This document shows, piece by piece, positions 1 through 5,168 of a DNA stretch of 6,083 nt. A program made the position numbers and the translations under genes. The DNA is from Phycisphaerae bacterium. GTDB taxonomy: Bacteria; Planctomycetota; Phycisphaerae; UBA1845; Fen-1342. The notes beneath the pieces were generated by a model that was not told where the DNA came from, searched no databases, and saw only the letters and a list, made by a program, of their open reading frames with translations. Each line of letters opens with the position of its first letter. Position 1 is the stretch's first letter. Location of the stretch: contig JAGVEP010000289.1 in NCBI GenBank assembly GCA_020058145.1, positions 1 to 6,083 of the forward strand, given 5' to 3'.

Positions 1-414
1 GCCACCACCGTCGCCGCCGGCGCCGCCGCGAGCCGGGACTTGCCCGTAGGCCCCACAATCTCCAGGAGTGGGCCACACGTCATTGCAGGGATCGCCACCG
101 ATGCCGCCCTGCCCCCCGGCTCCGCCGGTGGCTCCGCAGTTCGTGTCAGTGATTGTCCCATAGTTCACCAGCGTACCACAGACCCGCACGACGTAACAGC
201 GCACGTCGAGCGTGACGCCGGATTGGACGGTCAGGTTGTGGTAATTCCAATTCCGCGTCAGTTGCGTGTTTTGACTGATGACTACGTTCCCGTCGGACCC
301 ATCGCCGTACGGGCTGTCCGGGCAGCAGGCGTCAGCCAGCACCGTCGTTGAGCACCACAGCGCACTCACTGCCGCCATTAGCGGCAACCATCCTCTAACA
401 CCGTTGAGTCTCAT
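1..414 (-). CDS. Secreted Cys/Gly-rich surface protein, N-terminal part (runs off left edge)
   Basis: 138 codons are open from the ATG at 414 to the window edge with no stop, so the C-terminus is missing. The start is supported by GGAG/GGGAG at 421-425, 6 nt upstream. Residues 1-27 look like a Sec signal peptide: Arg at 2 and 7, a hydrophobic stretch about 9-21, and V-L-A at 25-27 before a likely cleavage ahead of Asp28. No lipobox is seen, so it is probably exported rather than a lipoprotein. Residues 36-42 (YGDGSDG) followed by short alternating hydrophobic/polar strands (44-91, ending GTLVNYGTITD) resemble the beta-rich N-termini of bacterial surface or adhesin-like proteins. From about residue 94 the chain becomes Gly-rich (GGAGGQGGIGG, GGAGGDGGG). 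The mature part has seven Cys (30, 31, 73, 79, 93, 110, 120), which suggests disulfides outside the cytoplasm. I do not recognise a defined family or function. The gene lies 430 nt downstream of polX on the same strand, too far to assume one transcript. Confidence 0.72.
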   Translation of the reverse strand, partial: MRLNGVRGWLPLMAAVSALWCSTTVLADACCPDSPYGDGSDGNVVISQNTQLTRNWNYHNLTVQSGVTLDVRCYVVRVCGTLVNYGTITDTNCGATGGAGGQGGIGGDPCNDVWPTPGDCGAYGQVPARGGAGGDGGG

Positions 415-420
415 CGCTAT

Positions 421-425
421 CTCCC
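421..425 (-). promoter_or_regulatory. Ribosome binding site of the secreted protein gene
   Basis: GGGAG on the minus strand, 6 nt before the ATG at 414. This is a good Shine-Dalgarno sequence at a slightly short but normal spacing. It fixes the start codon of a gene that has no visible stop. Confidence 0.6.
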
Positions 426-440
426 TACTCTGATGGCCCC

Positions 441-478
441 GGCGCCCCGCCCTGCCGACGCCGGCAAGGTCGGGCGCC
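441..478 (-). repeat. Strong nested GC hairpin in the leader of the secreted protein gene
   Basis: Outer arms GGCGCCC (441-447) and GGGCGCC (472-478) are perfectly complementary. An inner stem TGCCG (453-457)/CGGCA (462-466) closes a 4-nt loop. The 5x5 internal loop between them can add two C-G pairs and a G-U pair. It sits about 16 nt upstream of the ribosome binding site of the gene starting at 414. There is no T-run behind it on either strand, so a simple intrinsic terminator is unlikely. It could be a 5'-leader structure affecting stability or translation, or only a product of high GC. Confidence 0.4.
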
Positions 479-660
479 GCTCATGCTCGCACTTCGCGGC
501 TCACCCGCCGCGTCTCTCGACTCACTCCGCTCCCAAAGGCCACGCCGTGGTGATATCCGCGGCCGTGCAGCGCTGGCCCCGTGCGGCACGCCGACGGACG
601 CGTTGCCATGGTATTATGATGACACCGGTCAAGCCCGAGTGGCGCGTATGAATCCGGAAA

Positions 661-679
661 ATTCTTGCGATATTCTTGC
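661..679. repeat. Direct repeat ATTCTTGC, two copies one helical turn apart
   Basis: ATTCTTGC occurs at 661-668 and 672-679, an 11-bp period, inside a locally AT-richer part of the spacer and flanked by CCGG at 654-657 and 679-682. Tandem half-sites at one helical turn are a common regulator-binding layout, but nothing identifies a regulator. It could be chance. Confidence 0.25.
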
Positions 680-782
680 CGGTAACTCGGATCACGAGGT
701 ACACGATTTGGCGGATCGCGCGCACGGCCGGCGCTCGCGTCGGGGTGTTGTTCTCTAACCGTACCACGCCAGCCGAGCTTCA

Positions 783-816
783 TGCACCAAACAGAAGTCG
801 GTTGACTTCTCGTGCA
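783..816 (-). terminator. Hairpin downstream of polX, possible transcription end
   Basis: A perfect 7-bp stem AGAAGTC (793-799)/GACTTCT (804-810) closes a GGTT loop. A second outer arm pair TGCAC (783-787)/GTGCA (812-816) lies around it. It begins 28 nt past the polX stop codon at 844-846. On the minus strand the inner stem is followed by TGTTTGG, a poor U-tract. This may be a weak terminator, a mRNA 3'-end stabilising stem, or an operator-like palindrome. Confidence 0.35.
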
Positions 817-843
817 CGGTTACGAAGGGAGTGAGTTTGCCGT

Positions 844-2595
844 TTACCCCGCCGCCGCCGGCTGGGGCCGTTTCATGCGTTTCAGCGCGACGAAATGCCC
901 GACCTCCTTGGCCGTGCGCGTGTTGAGCACGTCATGATCGCGCAGCCAGGCACGCCGGGCGGTGAGCACGCCGAAGTGCATCTGGTCAAGCTGTTCGACG
1001 GCGTGGGCGTCGGTGTTGATGATCAGGCTGGCGCCGTGGTCGCGTGCGACGCGCGCGTGCTGATCGCGCAGATCGAGGCGATAGTAGTTGGCGTTGATCT
1101 CCAGGGCCGTGCCGGTGCGGACCGCCTCGCGACAGACGGCGTTGATGTCCAGCGGGATGGAGTCGCGCTCGTTGATGAGCCGCCCGGTGGGATGGCCGAT
1201 GCAGTTAACAAACGGATTGTGCATCGCGGCCAGCGTCCGCCGGGTGTTGGACTCCATGTCGTAGCCCAGGCCGAAGTGAATGGAGGCGACGACGAAATCC
1301 AACTGGGCGAGCAACTCATCGGGATAATCAAGGCTGGCGTCCGAGAGAATGTCGACCTCGGTGCCGGCGAAAATGATGATGCCCTCGAGCTGCTTCTGCA
1401 CCGCCCGGATTTCGGCGACGTGCTGCAGCAAACGCTCCGGCTTGAGTCCGCCGGCGATCGCGCTGCTCTGCGAGTGCTCGGTAATGCAGACGTATTGGTA
1501 GCCGCGTTCGCGGGCCGCGACGGCCATCTCCTCGATCGTGTTGCGGCCGTCGCTGGCGACGGTGTGCATGTGCATGTCGCCGCGCATGCGTTCGACGCTG
1601 ACGAGGTCGGCCGGCACCTCGTCCAGACTGAGCTCCCCATTGTCCTCGCGCATTTCCGGCGGAATCCAGGGCACGTTCAGCTCGGAGTAAATCTCCTCTT
1701 CGGTCCGCGCGGCGATCACGCGCTTACCGGAAATCAGACCGTGCTCGCTCAGTGTCCAGCCGCGGCGGGCGGCCAATTCACGCAGGCGGCTGTTGTGGGC
1801 GCCGTTGCCGGTGAAGTACTGCCACGCGGCACCAAAGGTCTTTTCGGGCACGACCCGCAGAGCGACCTGCATGCTGTGCCCGCTATAGACGTCGACCATG
1901 ACGGACCCCCACGAATTTCCGACGGCCAGCACCTGCTTGATGCCGGGCAGCTTGACGAACTGACGAATGACCGGGGCCGGGTCCTCGGCGACGCAAAGCA
2001 TGTCCAGCCCGCGAACCGTCTCGCACCCGCGGCGCAGCGCCCCGGAGCGGGCGACGTGCTGCACGCCCGGCAGGGTCAGCACCGCTTCGCGAATCTGCGT
2101 GGAAACCCGCCACGCGTCGCCGAGGCGCGTCAGGCCGGCGCTGTGCTCGAGGAATTCGACGCCGCGCTGAACGTGCTCGATGCTCTTGGCTCCGAAGCCC
2201 TTGAGGCCGGCGAGGGTGCCGTTGTCGATGGCGGCCTTGAGGTCCTCCATCGAGCGTATGCCCCGTTCTCTCCACAGCAGTGCTATTTTTTTCGGGCCCA
2301 GCGTCGGAACATCCAACAGCCGCAGGAGTCCTTCGGGCACTTCGGCGGCCAGTTCGGCCCGCAGGGCCAGCCTGCCGGTGGTCAGCAGTTCCTGGATTCT
2401 GTCGGCCGACGCGTCGCCGATGCCGGGCAGCGTGGCTAGCTCGCCGCGGTCGGTCACGGTCTTGAGGTCGTCCTGAAGCTCCGCGACCGTGCGGGCGACG
2501 CGGCGATAGGCACCGATACGAAAGGCGTCCTCGCCCTTGAATTCGAGCAAGTTCGCGATTTCGTTGAATGCCCGGGCTACGTCGGCGTTGGTCAT
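844..2595 (-). CDS. polX: Family X DNA polymerase-like protein with PHP nuclease domain; polymerase site degenerate
   Basis: 583 aa, the usual length of bacterial PolX. The N-terminus (8-kDa-like region, 1-90) and HhH motifs near 55-74, 93-113 and 128-148 should bind DNA ends or gaps. The palm and thumb cover about 160-300. Bacterial PolX normally has GSxRR, GDxD and a third Asp in QVDLRVV. Here these read G185-A-L-R-R, R195-G196-L-D198 and Q243-V-A245-L-R-V-V, so two of three metal-binding Asp and the Ser are lost. YFTG (260-263) is kept. The C-terminal PHP domain (about 338-560) keeps its metal motifs: HMHTVASDG (342-350), TEHS (372-375, often TDHS), GTEVDIL (411-417), ASIH (437-440), GHPTGR (467-472) and NTDAH (527-531). 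In the family this domain is a Mn-dependent 3'-5' exonuclease/phosphoesterase used in base-excision or break repair. I infer that polymerisation is lost or very weak and that PHP hydrolysis and DNA binding remain. The ATG start matches the family N-terminus (MTNADVARAFNEIA); the ribosome binding site is weak (GGGA about 8 nt upstream). Transcribed divergently from the CDGSH gene. Confidence 0.95.
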   Translation of the reverse strand: MTNADVARAFNEIANLLEFKGEDAFRIGAYRRVARTVAELQDDLKTVTDRGELATLPGIGDASADRIQELLTTGRLALRAELAAEVPEGLLRLLDVPTLGPKKIALLWRERGIRSMEDLKAAIDNGTLAGLKGFGAKSIEHVQRGVEFLEHSAGLTRLGDAWRVSTQIREAVLTLPGVQHVARSGALRRGCETVRGLDMLCVAEDPAPVIRQFVKLPGIKQVLAVGNSWGSVMVDVYSGHSMQVALRVVPEKTFGAAWQYFTGNGAHNSRLRELAARRGWTLSEHGLISGKRVIAARTEEEIYSELNVPWIPPEMREDNGELSLDEVPADLVSVERMRGDMHMHTVASDGRNTIEEMAVAARERGYQYVCITEHSQSSAIAGGLKPERLLQHVAEIRAVQKQLEGIIIFAGTEVDILSDASLDYPDELLAQLDFVVASIHFGLGYDMESNTRRTLAAMHNPFVNCIGHPTGRLINERDSIPLDINAVCREAVRTGTALEINANYYRLDLRDQHARVARDHGASLIINTDAHAVEQLDQMHFGVLTARRAWLRDHDVLNTRTAKEVGHFVALKRMKRPQPAAAG

Positions 2596-2629
2596 GCGCG
2601 CTGTCCCGTCGCTGCTGCGGATACCCTCG

Positions 2630-2658
2630 GTTATAAAGGGACTGCGGCGGTCTTACAA
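2630..2658 (-). promoter_or_regulatory. Candidate sigma-70-type promoter of polX
   Basis: On the minus strand TTGTAA (2653-2658), a 17-nt spacer and TATAAC (2630-2635) match -35 at 4/6 and -10 at 5/6 with ideal spacing. Transcription would begin near 2623, giving a leader of roughly 28 nt before the ATG at 2595. Prediction from sequence only. Confidence 0.45.
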
Positions 2659-2674
2659 GCTCTAGCGGGGCGGA

Positions 2675-2687
2675 TTGCCGCGGGCAA
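2675..2687. promoter_or_regulatory. Palindrome TTGCC-gcg-GGCAA, possible operator
   Basis: A perfect 5-3-5 inverted repeat, ending 6 nt before the TATAAT at 2694 and thus lying in the -35/spacer zone of the plus-strand promoter. It is also about 17 nt upstream of the polX -35, so a bound protein could influence both directions. I see no Pho-box-like direct repeats (CTGTCAT) in this region, although betaine lipid genes are phosphate-controlled in some other bacteria. Confidence 0.35.
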
Positions 2688-2693
2688 CGTGTC

Positions 2694-2699
2694 TATAAT
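2694..2699 (+). promoter_or_regulatory. -10 element TATAAT of the CDGSH/bta transcript
   Basis: A perfect TATAAT on the plus strand. No good -35 lies 16-18 nt upstream (the region reads about CGGATT); TTGCCG at 2675-2680 is only 13 nt away. A palindrome occupies that place instead, which would fit a promoter needing an activator or blocked by a repressor. Transcription would begin near 2706, giving a leader of about 49 nt before the ATG at 2755. This start also rules out the upstream GTG at 2689 as the CDGSH start. Confidence 0.4.
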
Positions 2700-2754
2700 T
2701 GTGTGTGCTGCATTCTGGGATGCGGCCGCTCCCGCGAATCCACGAGACCCACGC

Positions 2755-3006
2755 ATGACCGCTCCAAAACACGGTACCGCACCGCTTTGTGTGCACGAGA
2801 CCCCCGGCAAAAAGTCGTATTGCACCTGTGGCTGGTCGGAAAAGCTCCCGTACTGCGACGGGTCGCACAAGCGGCTGGAGACCGGCTGCCACTCCATCAA
2901 GGTTGAGCTCACGGACGCCGGCCCCCGCTGGATCTGCCAGTGCCACCAGAGCGCCACGCCGCCCTGGTGCGACGGAACGCACGAGCGGCGCGCGCCGTCG
3001 GCGTAA
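2755..3006 (+). CDS. Double CDGSH iron-sulfur domain protein
   Basis: 83 aa, small and soluble, with no signal or membrane segment. It holds two complete CDGSH motifs (C-x-C-x2-S-x3-P-x-C-D-G-S/T-H): Cys23, Cys25, Cys34, His38 in the first and Cys61, Cys63, Cys72, His76 in the second. Each set is expected to bind one [2Fe-2S] cluster through three Cys and one His, as in mitoNEET-type and bacterial tandem CDGSH proteins, which act in electron or cluster transfer. Partners here are unknown. I chose the ATG at 2755 because both motifs lie after it, the predicted -10 at 2694-2699 lies upstream, and GAGA at 2744-2747 is a weak ribosome binding site. A longer reading from the GTG at 2689 would begin before the predicted transcription start. 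It is first in an apparent plus-strand group with the two betaine lipid genes, 82 nt before the next one. A cytoplasmic redox role is likely; a direct part in lipid synthesis is not shown. Confidence 0.92.
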   Translation: MTAPKHGTAPLCVHETPGKKSYCTCGWSEKLPYCDGSHKRLETGCHSIKVELTDAGPRWICQCHQSATPPWCDGTHERRAPSA

Positions 3007-3075
3007 CCAAAGCTGCCCGCCCTCCCCAGACCGTCGGTCGGCCGCTAGACTACCCCGGCCGCGCAGCGTTGCGCC

Positions 3076-3080
3076 GGAGG
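3076..3080 (+). promoter_or_regulatory. Ribosome binding site that sets the btaB start
   Basis: GGAGG (extended GGAGGAAG, 3076-3083), the strongest Shine-Dalgarno sequence in the window. The only start-like codon in the methyltransferase frame at usable distance is CTG at 3089-3091, 8 nt downstream. No ATG, GTG or TTG lies in that frame between 3007 and 3088. Confidence 0.6.
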
Positions 3081-3088
3081 AAGTACGC

Positions 3089-3703
3089 CTGTCAGCGACC
3101 GCCGTCCAACGGTTCTACCGCTTCCATGCGTCTGTTTATGACAGCACGCGGTGGCTGATCCTGCACGGCCGCCGCCAGGCGGTCGCCGCGCTCGGACTAC
3201 GCCGCGACAGCCAGGTGCTGGAGATCGGGTGCGGGACCGGCTTGAACTTCCGCTATATTCTGGAATACCTTGACCCGGCCGCGGGGCAGCTCACCGGGCT
3301 GGACTTCTCCGCCGACATGCTCAAGCGGGCGCGGAAGCGCGTGGTGGCGCGCGGCTGGTCGAACGTGGAACTCGTCCAGGGAGATGCGACCGCACTGGAG
3401 CTGGACCGCCAGTTCGACGCCGTCTTTTTCGGCTACAGCCTAACAATGATCCCGGATTGGATGGCGGCCCTGCGGCGGGCGCAGGCCCATCTGCGGCCCG
3501 GCGGCACGCTGGTGGTGCTCGATTTCGGCCGCTTCCACGGTTGGGGCCCGCTGGCACCGCTGTGGCGCGGCTGGCTGCGGGTGAACCACGTCGAGACGCT
3601 GCGGCCATACGCGGATGAGTTGCGGCGGCTGTTCGACCGGTGCGCAGTCCGCTACTGGCTCGGGGGCTACAACTTCACGGCCGTTGGCCATAAGGGTCCC
3701 TGA
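3089..3703 (+). CDS. btaB: BtaB-like SAM-dependent N-methyltransferase, betaine lipid synthesis
   Basis: 204 aa from a proposed CTG start. It is a class I SAM methyltransferase: VLEIGCGTGLNF (43-54) is motif I, LDFS (71-74) with Asp72 should hold the SAM ribose, GDA (98-100) is the acidic loop, FDAVFFGYSLTMIPDW (109-124) is motif IV, and RPGGTLVVLDFG (136-147) is the post-motif strand. In the known pathway BtaB methylates diacylglyceryl homoserine three times on the amino nitrogen to give DGTS at the membrane. The BtaB call rests on this fold, the size of about 200 aa, and the BtaA gene 2 nt downstream; the fold alone would fit other methyltransferases. The gene order B-A is the reverse of the btaA-btaB order I know from Rhodobacter. 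The start is uncertain: the first conserved segment (AVQRFYRFHASVYD, 6-19) lies just after CTG, and an ideally placed GGAGG precedes it. A GTG at 2789 would need an implausible 100-residue Arg/Pro-rich extension overlapping the CDGSH gene. Confidence 0.8.
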   Translation: MSATAVQRFYRFHASVYDSTRWLILHGRRQAVAALGLRRDSQVLEIGCGTGLNFRYILEYLDPAAGQLTGLDFSADMLKRARKRVVARGWSNVELVQGDATALELDRQFDAVFFGYSLTMIPDWMAALRRAQAHLRPGGTLVVLDFGRFHGWGPLAPLWRGWLRVNHVETLRPYADELRRLFDRCAVRYWLGGYNFTAVGHKGP

Positions 3704-3705
3704 GC

Positions 3706-4869
3706 ATGGTGCAAGTTCTCGATATGCCGGTCGGGGCAAGCCGTGACTGGCTCGAACGCTTGGTCTTTCACGGCATCGTGTTCAACATGTCGTGGGAAGA
3801 TCCGGAGATGGACCGGCAGGCGTTCAGGCTGACGCCGGACGACACGGTGATCTCGATCAGTTCCGCCGGCTGCAACCCGCTGAATTTCCTGTGCCAGAGC
3901 CCGAAGCGGCTGATCACGGTTGACGGTAATCCCGCGCAGAACGCGATCGTGGAACTCAAGCTGGCGGCGCTCGCGGCGCTCGACCACGCCACATTCTTCG
4001 ACATTTTTGCCGCGCGTCGGCCGGCGGTGGTGCTCAAGGTCTACCGTGGCCAACTCCGACCGCTCTTGTCGCAACGGGCGCGTGAGTTTTGGGACAAGAA
4101 CCTGTGGATGGCGGCCCGCGGGCTCTACAACTTCGGGCGGATGGGGCTGTTCTGCCGCATCCTCCGGCGGTTCCTGACGCTCTTGGGGCTGCAGCCGCGG
4201 GAACTCGACGGTTTTTTTGAGCTGCGGTCGCTCGCTGAGCAGGCCGATTGGTATCACCACTACCTGGCCCCGAGGCTCTGGGGGCCGTGGGCACGGCGGT
4301 TCGTGATGTTCAAGCCGCTGCTCTATCTGTCCGGCGTACATCCGGAGCAATACCGGCTGGTCGACGGCCGGCACGACATGTATGAGTATGTCAAGGAGCG
4401 GGTCGAGTACGCGCTGACGAAAGTGCCGGCCTACGACAATTACTTCCTCAGCCAGGCGGCGACCGGCTGCTTTCGCGGCAACCGTGTGCCGCCCTACCTT
4501 TTGGAAGAGAATTTCGAGACTTTGCGGCGGAATCTGGGGCGCGTGCAAGTCGTCAACGGGTGGTTAGGGCCGTTTCTGGACACACAGCCGGCGCAGTCGA
4601 TCAACAAGTTCAACCTGCTCGACATCTTCGACTGGATGACGCCGCCGATGTTCGAGGCCACGCTCAAGAGCGTGCTGCGGGCAGCGGCGCCAGGGGCAAC
4701 GCTAATCTATCGGAGCGGGAGCTACGGGCTGGACCCGCCGGCGTCGATCGCGGCCCACGTGGAGCGGCACGACGAGTTGGCGCAACGACTTTTCGCGAGG
4801 GACCGGTCCGCGACGTACGGCAGCTTCTATGTCCTCACGATCAAGAGCCACCCGAACGGGCGGGAGTGA
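3706..4869 (+). CDS. btaA: BtaA-like SAM:diacylglycerol 3-amino-3-carboxypropyltransferase (DUF3419)
   Basis: 387 aa, typical of BtaA (DUF3419). In characterised members it moves the 3-amino-3-carboxypropyl group of SAM to the sn-3 hydroxyl of diacylglycerol, making diacylglyceryl homoserine, the first step to the betaine lipid DGTS. Family signatures: FNMSWEDPEMDRQAF (26-40), VISISSAGCNPLNFL (48-62) as the Gly loop of the SAM fold, VDGNPAQNAIVELKLAA (72-88) with acidic Asp73, and LLDIFDWMTPPMF (304-316). The expected soluble, membrane-associated protein shows no signal peptide. The ATG at 3706 comes 2 nt after the btaB TGA (3701-3703), with AAGGG at 3692-3696, so the two genes are almost surely co-translated in one transcript. 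Odd point: the SAGDN that I remember for many BtaA proteins is SAGCN here (Cys56). The lipid substrate is inferred from the family; another acceptor is possible in divergent DUF3419 members. Confidence 0.87.
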   Translation: MVQVLDMPVGASRDWLERLVFHGIVFNMSWEDPEMDRQAFRLTPDDTVISISSAGCNPLNFLCQSPKRLITVDGNPAQNAIVELKLAALAALDHATFFDIFAARRPAVVLKVYRGQLRPLLSQRAREFWDKNLWMAARGLYNFGRMGLFCRILRRFLTLLGLQPRELDGFFELRSLAEQADWYHHYLAPRLWGPWARRFVMFKPLLYLSGVHPEQYRLVDGRHDMYEYVKERVEYALTKVPAYDNYFLSQAATGCFRGNRVPPYLLEENFETLRRNLGRVQVVNGWLGPFLDTQPAQSINKFNLLDIFDWMTPPMFEATLKSVLRAAAPGATLIYRSGSYGLDPPASIAAHVERHDELAQRLFARDRSATYGSFYVLTIKSHPNGRE

Positions 4870-4894
4870 GCCATTGGAGGATCAGGGCGGCCGA

Positions 4895-4918
4895 AGCGAC
4901 GCTGTGCCCAGCGTGGCT
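4895..4918 (+). terminator. Hairpin after btaA, candidate transcript end
   Basis: The perfect stem ACGCTG (4899-4904)/CAGCGT (4909-4914) closes a TGCC loop and extends by AGC/GCT (4895-4897/4916-4918) across one G-G mismatch. It begins 26 nt past the btaA stop. No T-run follows, so it would act as a weak or Rho-assisted end or as a 3' stabilising stem. Confidence 0.35.
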
Positions 4919-5122
4919 CCCGCCGCGGGGCCCTGCTCCGACCGCCCTATCCGTGTCGGCCCGTGCCGACCGCCCATGTCGCGTGCGGCACAGCCGAGCG
5001 GCGCTGCGGACGGGTGGTTTGAAGCCGTACCGCAAGCGCAGAATGACGCCCCGCCCTTAATACGCATGGTTGGCGGAGAAACTGCCCAATCGCCCGGCCC
5101 ACAAGGGGCACCACTTCTTATA

Positions 5123-5151
5123 ACTTGCCACAGGTATTGGCTTTGTCAAGT
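5123..5151 (-). repeat. Imperfect inverted repeat past the Fe-S gene stop
   Basis: ACTTGCCA (5123-5130) and TGTCAAGT (5144-5151) pair over 7 of 8 positions around a 13-nt loop, in the AT-richer end of the convergent spacer, 18 nt past the Fe-S gene stop. It may help end minus-strand transcription. The same arm gives a perfect -35-like TTGACA on the minus strand (5144-5149), but the nearest -10-like TATAAG (5117-5122) is 21 nt away, too far for a good promoter. Confidence 0.3.
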
Positions 5152-5168
5152 GAAATCGCGCGGCGGGG

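Larger units (their letters stand above)
415..843. other. Non-coding spacer between polX and the secreted protein gene
   Basis: About 430 nt between two minus-strand genes. Open frames here (for example minus 522-767 and plus 433-651) have unconvincing composition, no good ribosome binding site and no recognisable family, so I call no gene. The stretch 600-710 is visibly less GC-rich than its surroundings and should hold the promoter of the downstream secreted gene. The best -10-like string on the minus strand is CATAAT (613-618), without a convincing -35 at 16-18 nt. A TTGACC at 627-632 is too close to it to pair. Hairpins at 441-478 and 783-816 and a direct repeat at 661-679 are the only other structures I see. 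Confidence 0.5.
4870..5168. other. Convergent spacer between btaA and the Fe-S oxidoreductase gene
   Basis: About 300 nt between genes that point at each other. Frames open here (plus 4829-5215, plus 4560-5060, minus 4882-5067) are low-complexity readings of GC-rich DNA without family likeness, so no gene is called. It holds the hairpin at 4895-4918, a second hairpin GTCGGC (4955-4960)/GCCGAC (4965-4970) with loop CCGT, the direct repeat CCGACCGCCC (4938-4947, 4966-4975), and an imperfect inverted repeat at 5123-5151. Confidence 0.55.

Noticed and set aside
699..711. A 13-base match (GTACACGATTTGG) between the spacer and the Fe-S gene near 5859-5871
   Set aside because: A match this short is expected by chance within about 6 kb, and the flanks do not continue it.
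522..767. An 81-codon minus frame in the spacer with some hydrophobic stretches
   Set aside because: GTG start, no ribosome binding site, no recognisable domain, and an Arg-rich tail.
895..2439. A 514-codon open frame on the plus strand opposite polX
   Set aside because: It is a shadow of polX, which has clear family motifs on the other strand. GC-rich coding DNA often leaves long open antisense frames, and its residues match no family.
2689..2754. A longer CDGSH protein starting at GTG 2689
   Set aside because: The added 22 residues are not family-like, and the GTG lies upstream of the transcription start implied by TATAAT at 2694-2699.
3029..3061. Short hairpins (GACC/GGTC; CGGCCG/CGGCCG) between the CDGSH gene and btaB
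   Set aside because: Stems of 4-6 bp in very GC-rich DNA without a T-run give no real support for a terminator separating the genes.
2789..3088. A longer BtaB from GTG 2789
   Set aside because: It would overlap most of the CDGSH gene and add about 100 Arg/Pro/Ser-rich residues, typical of an out-of-frame reading.
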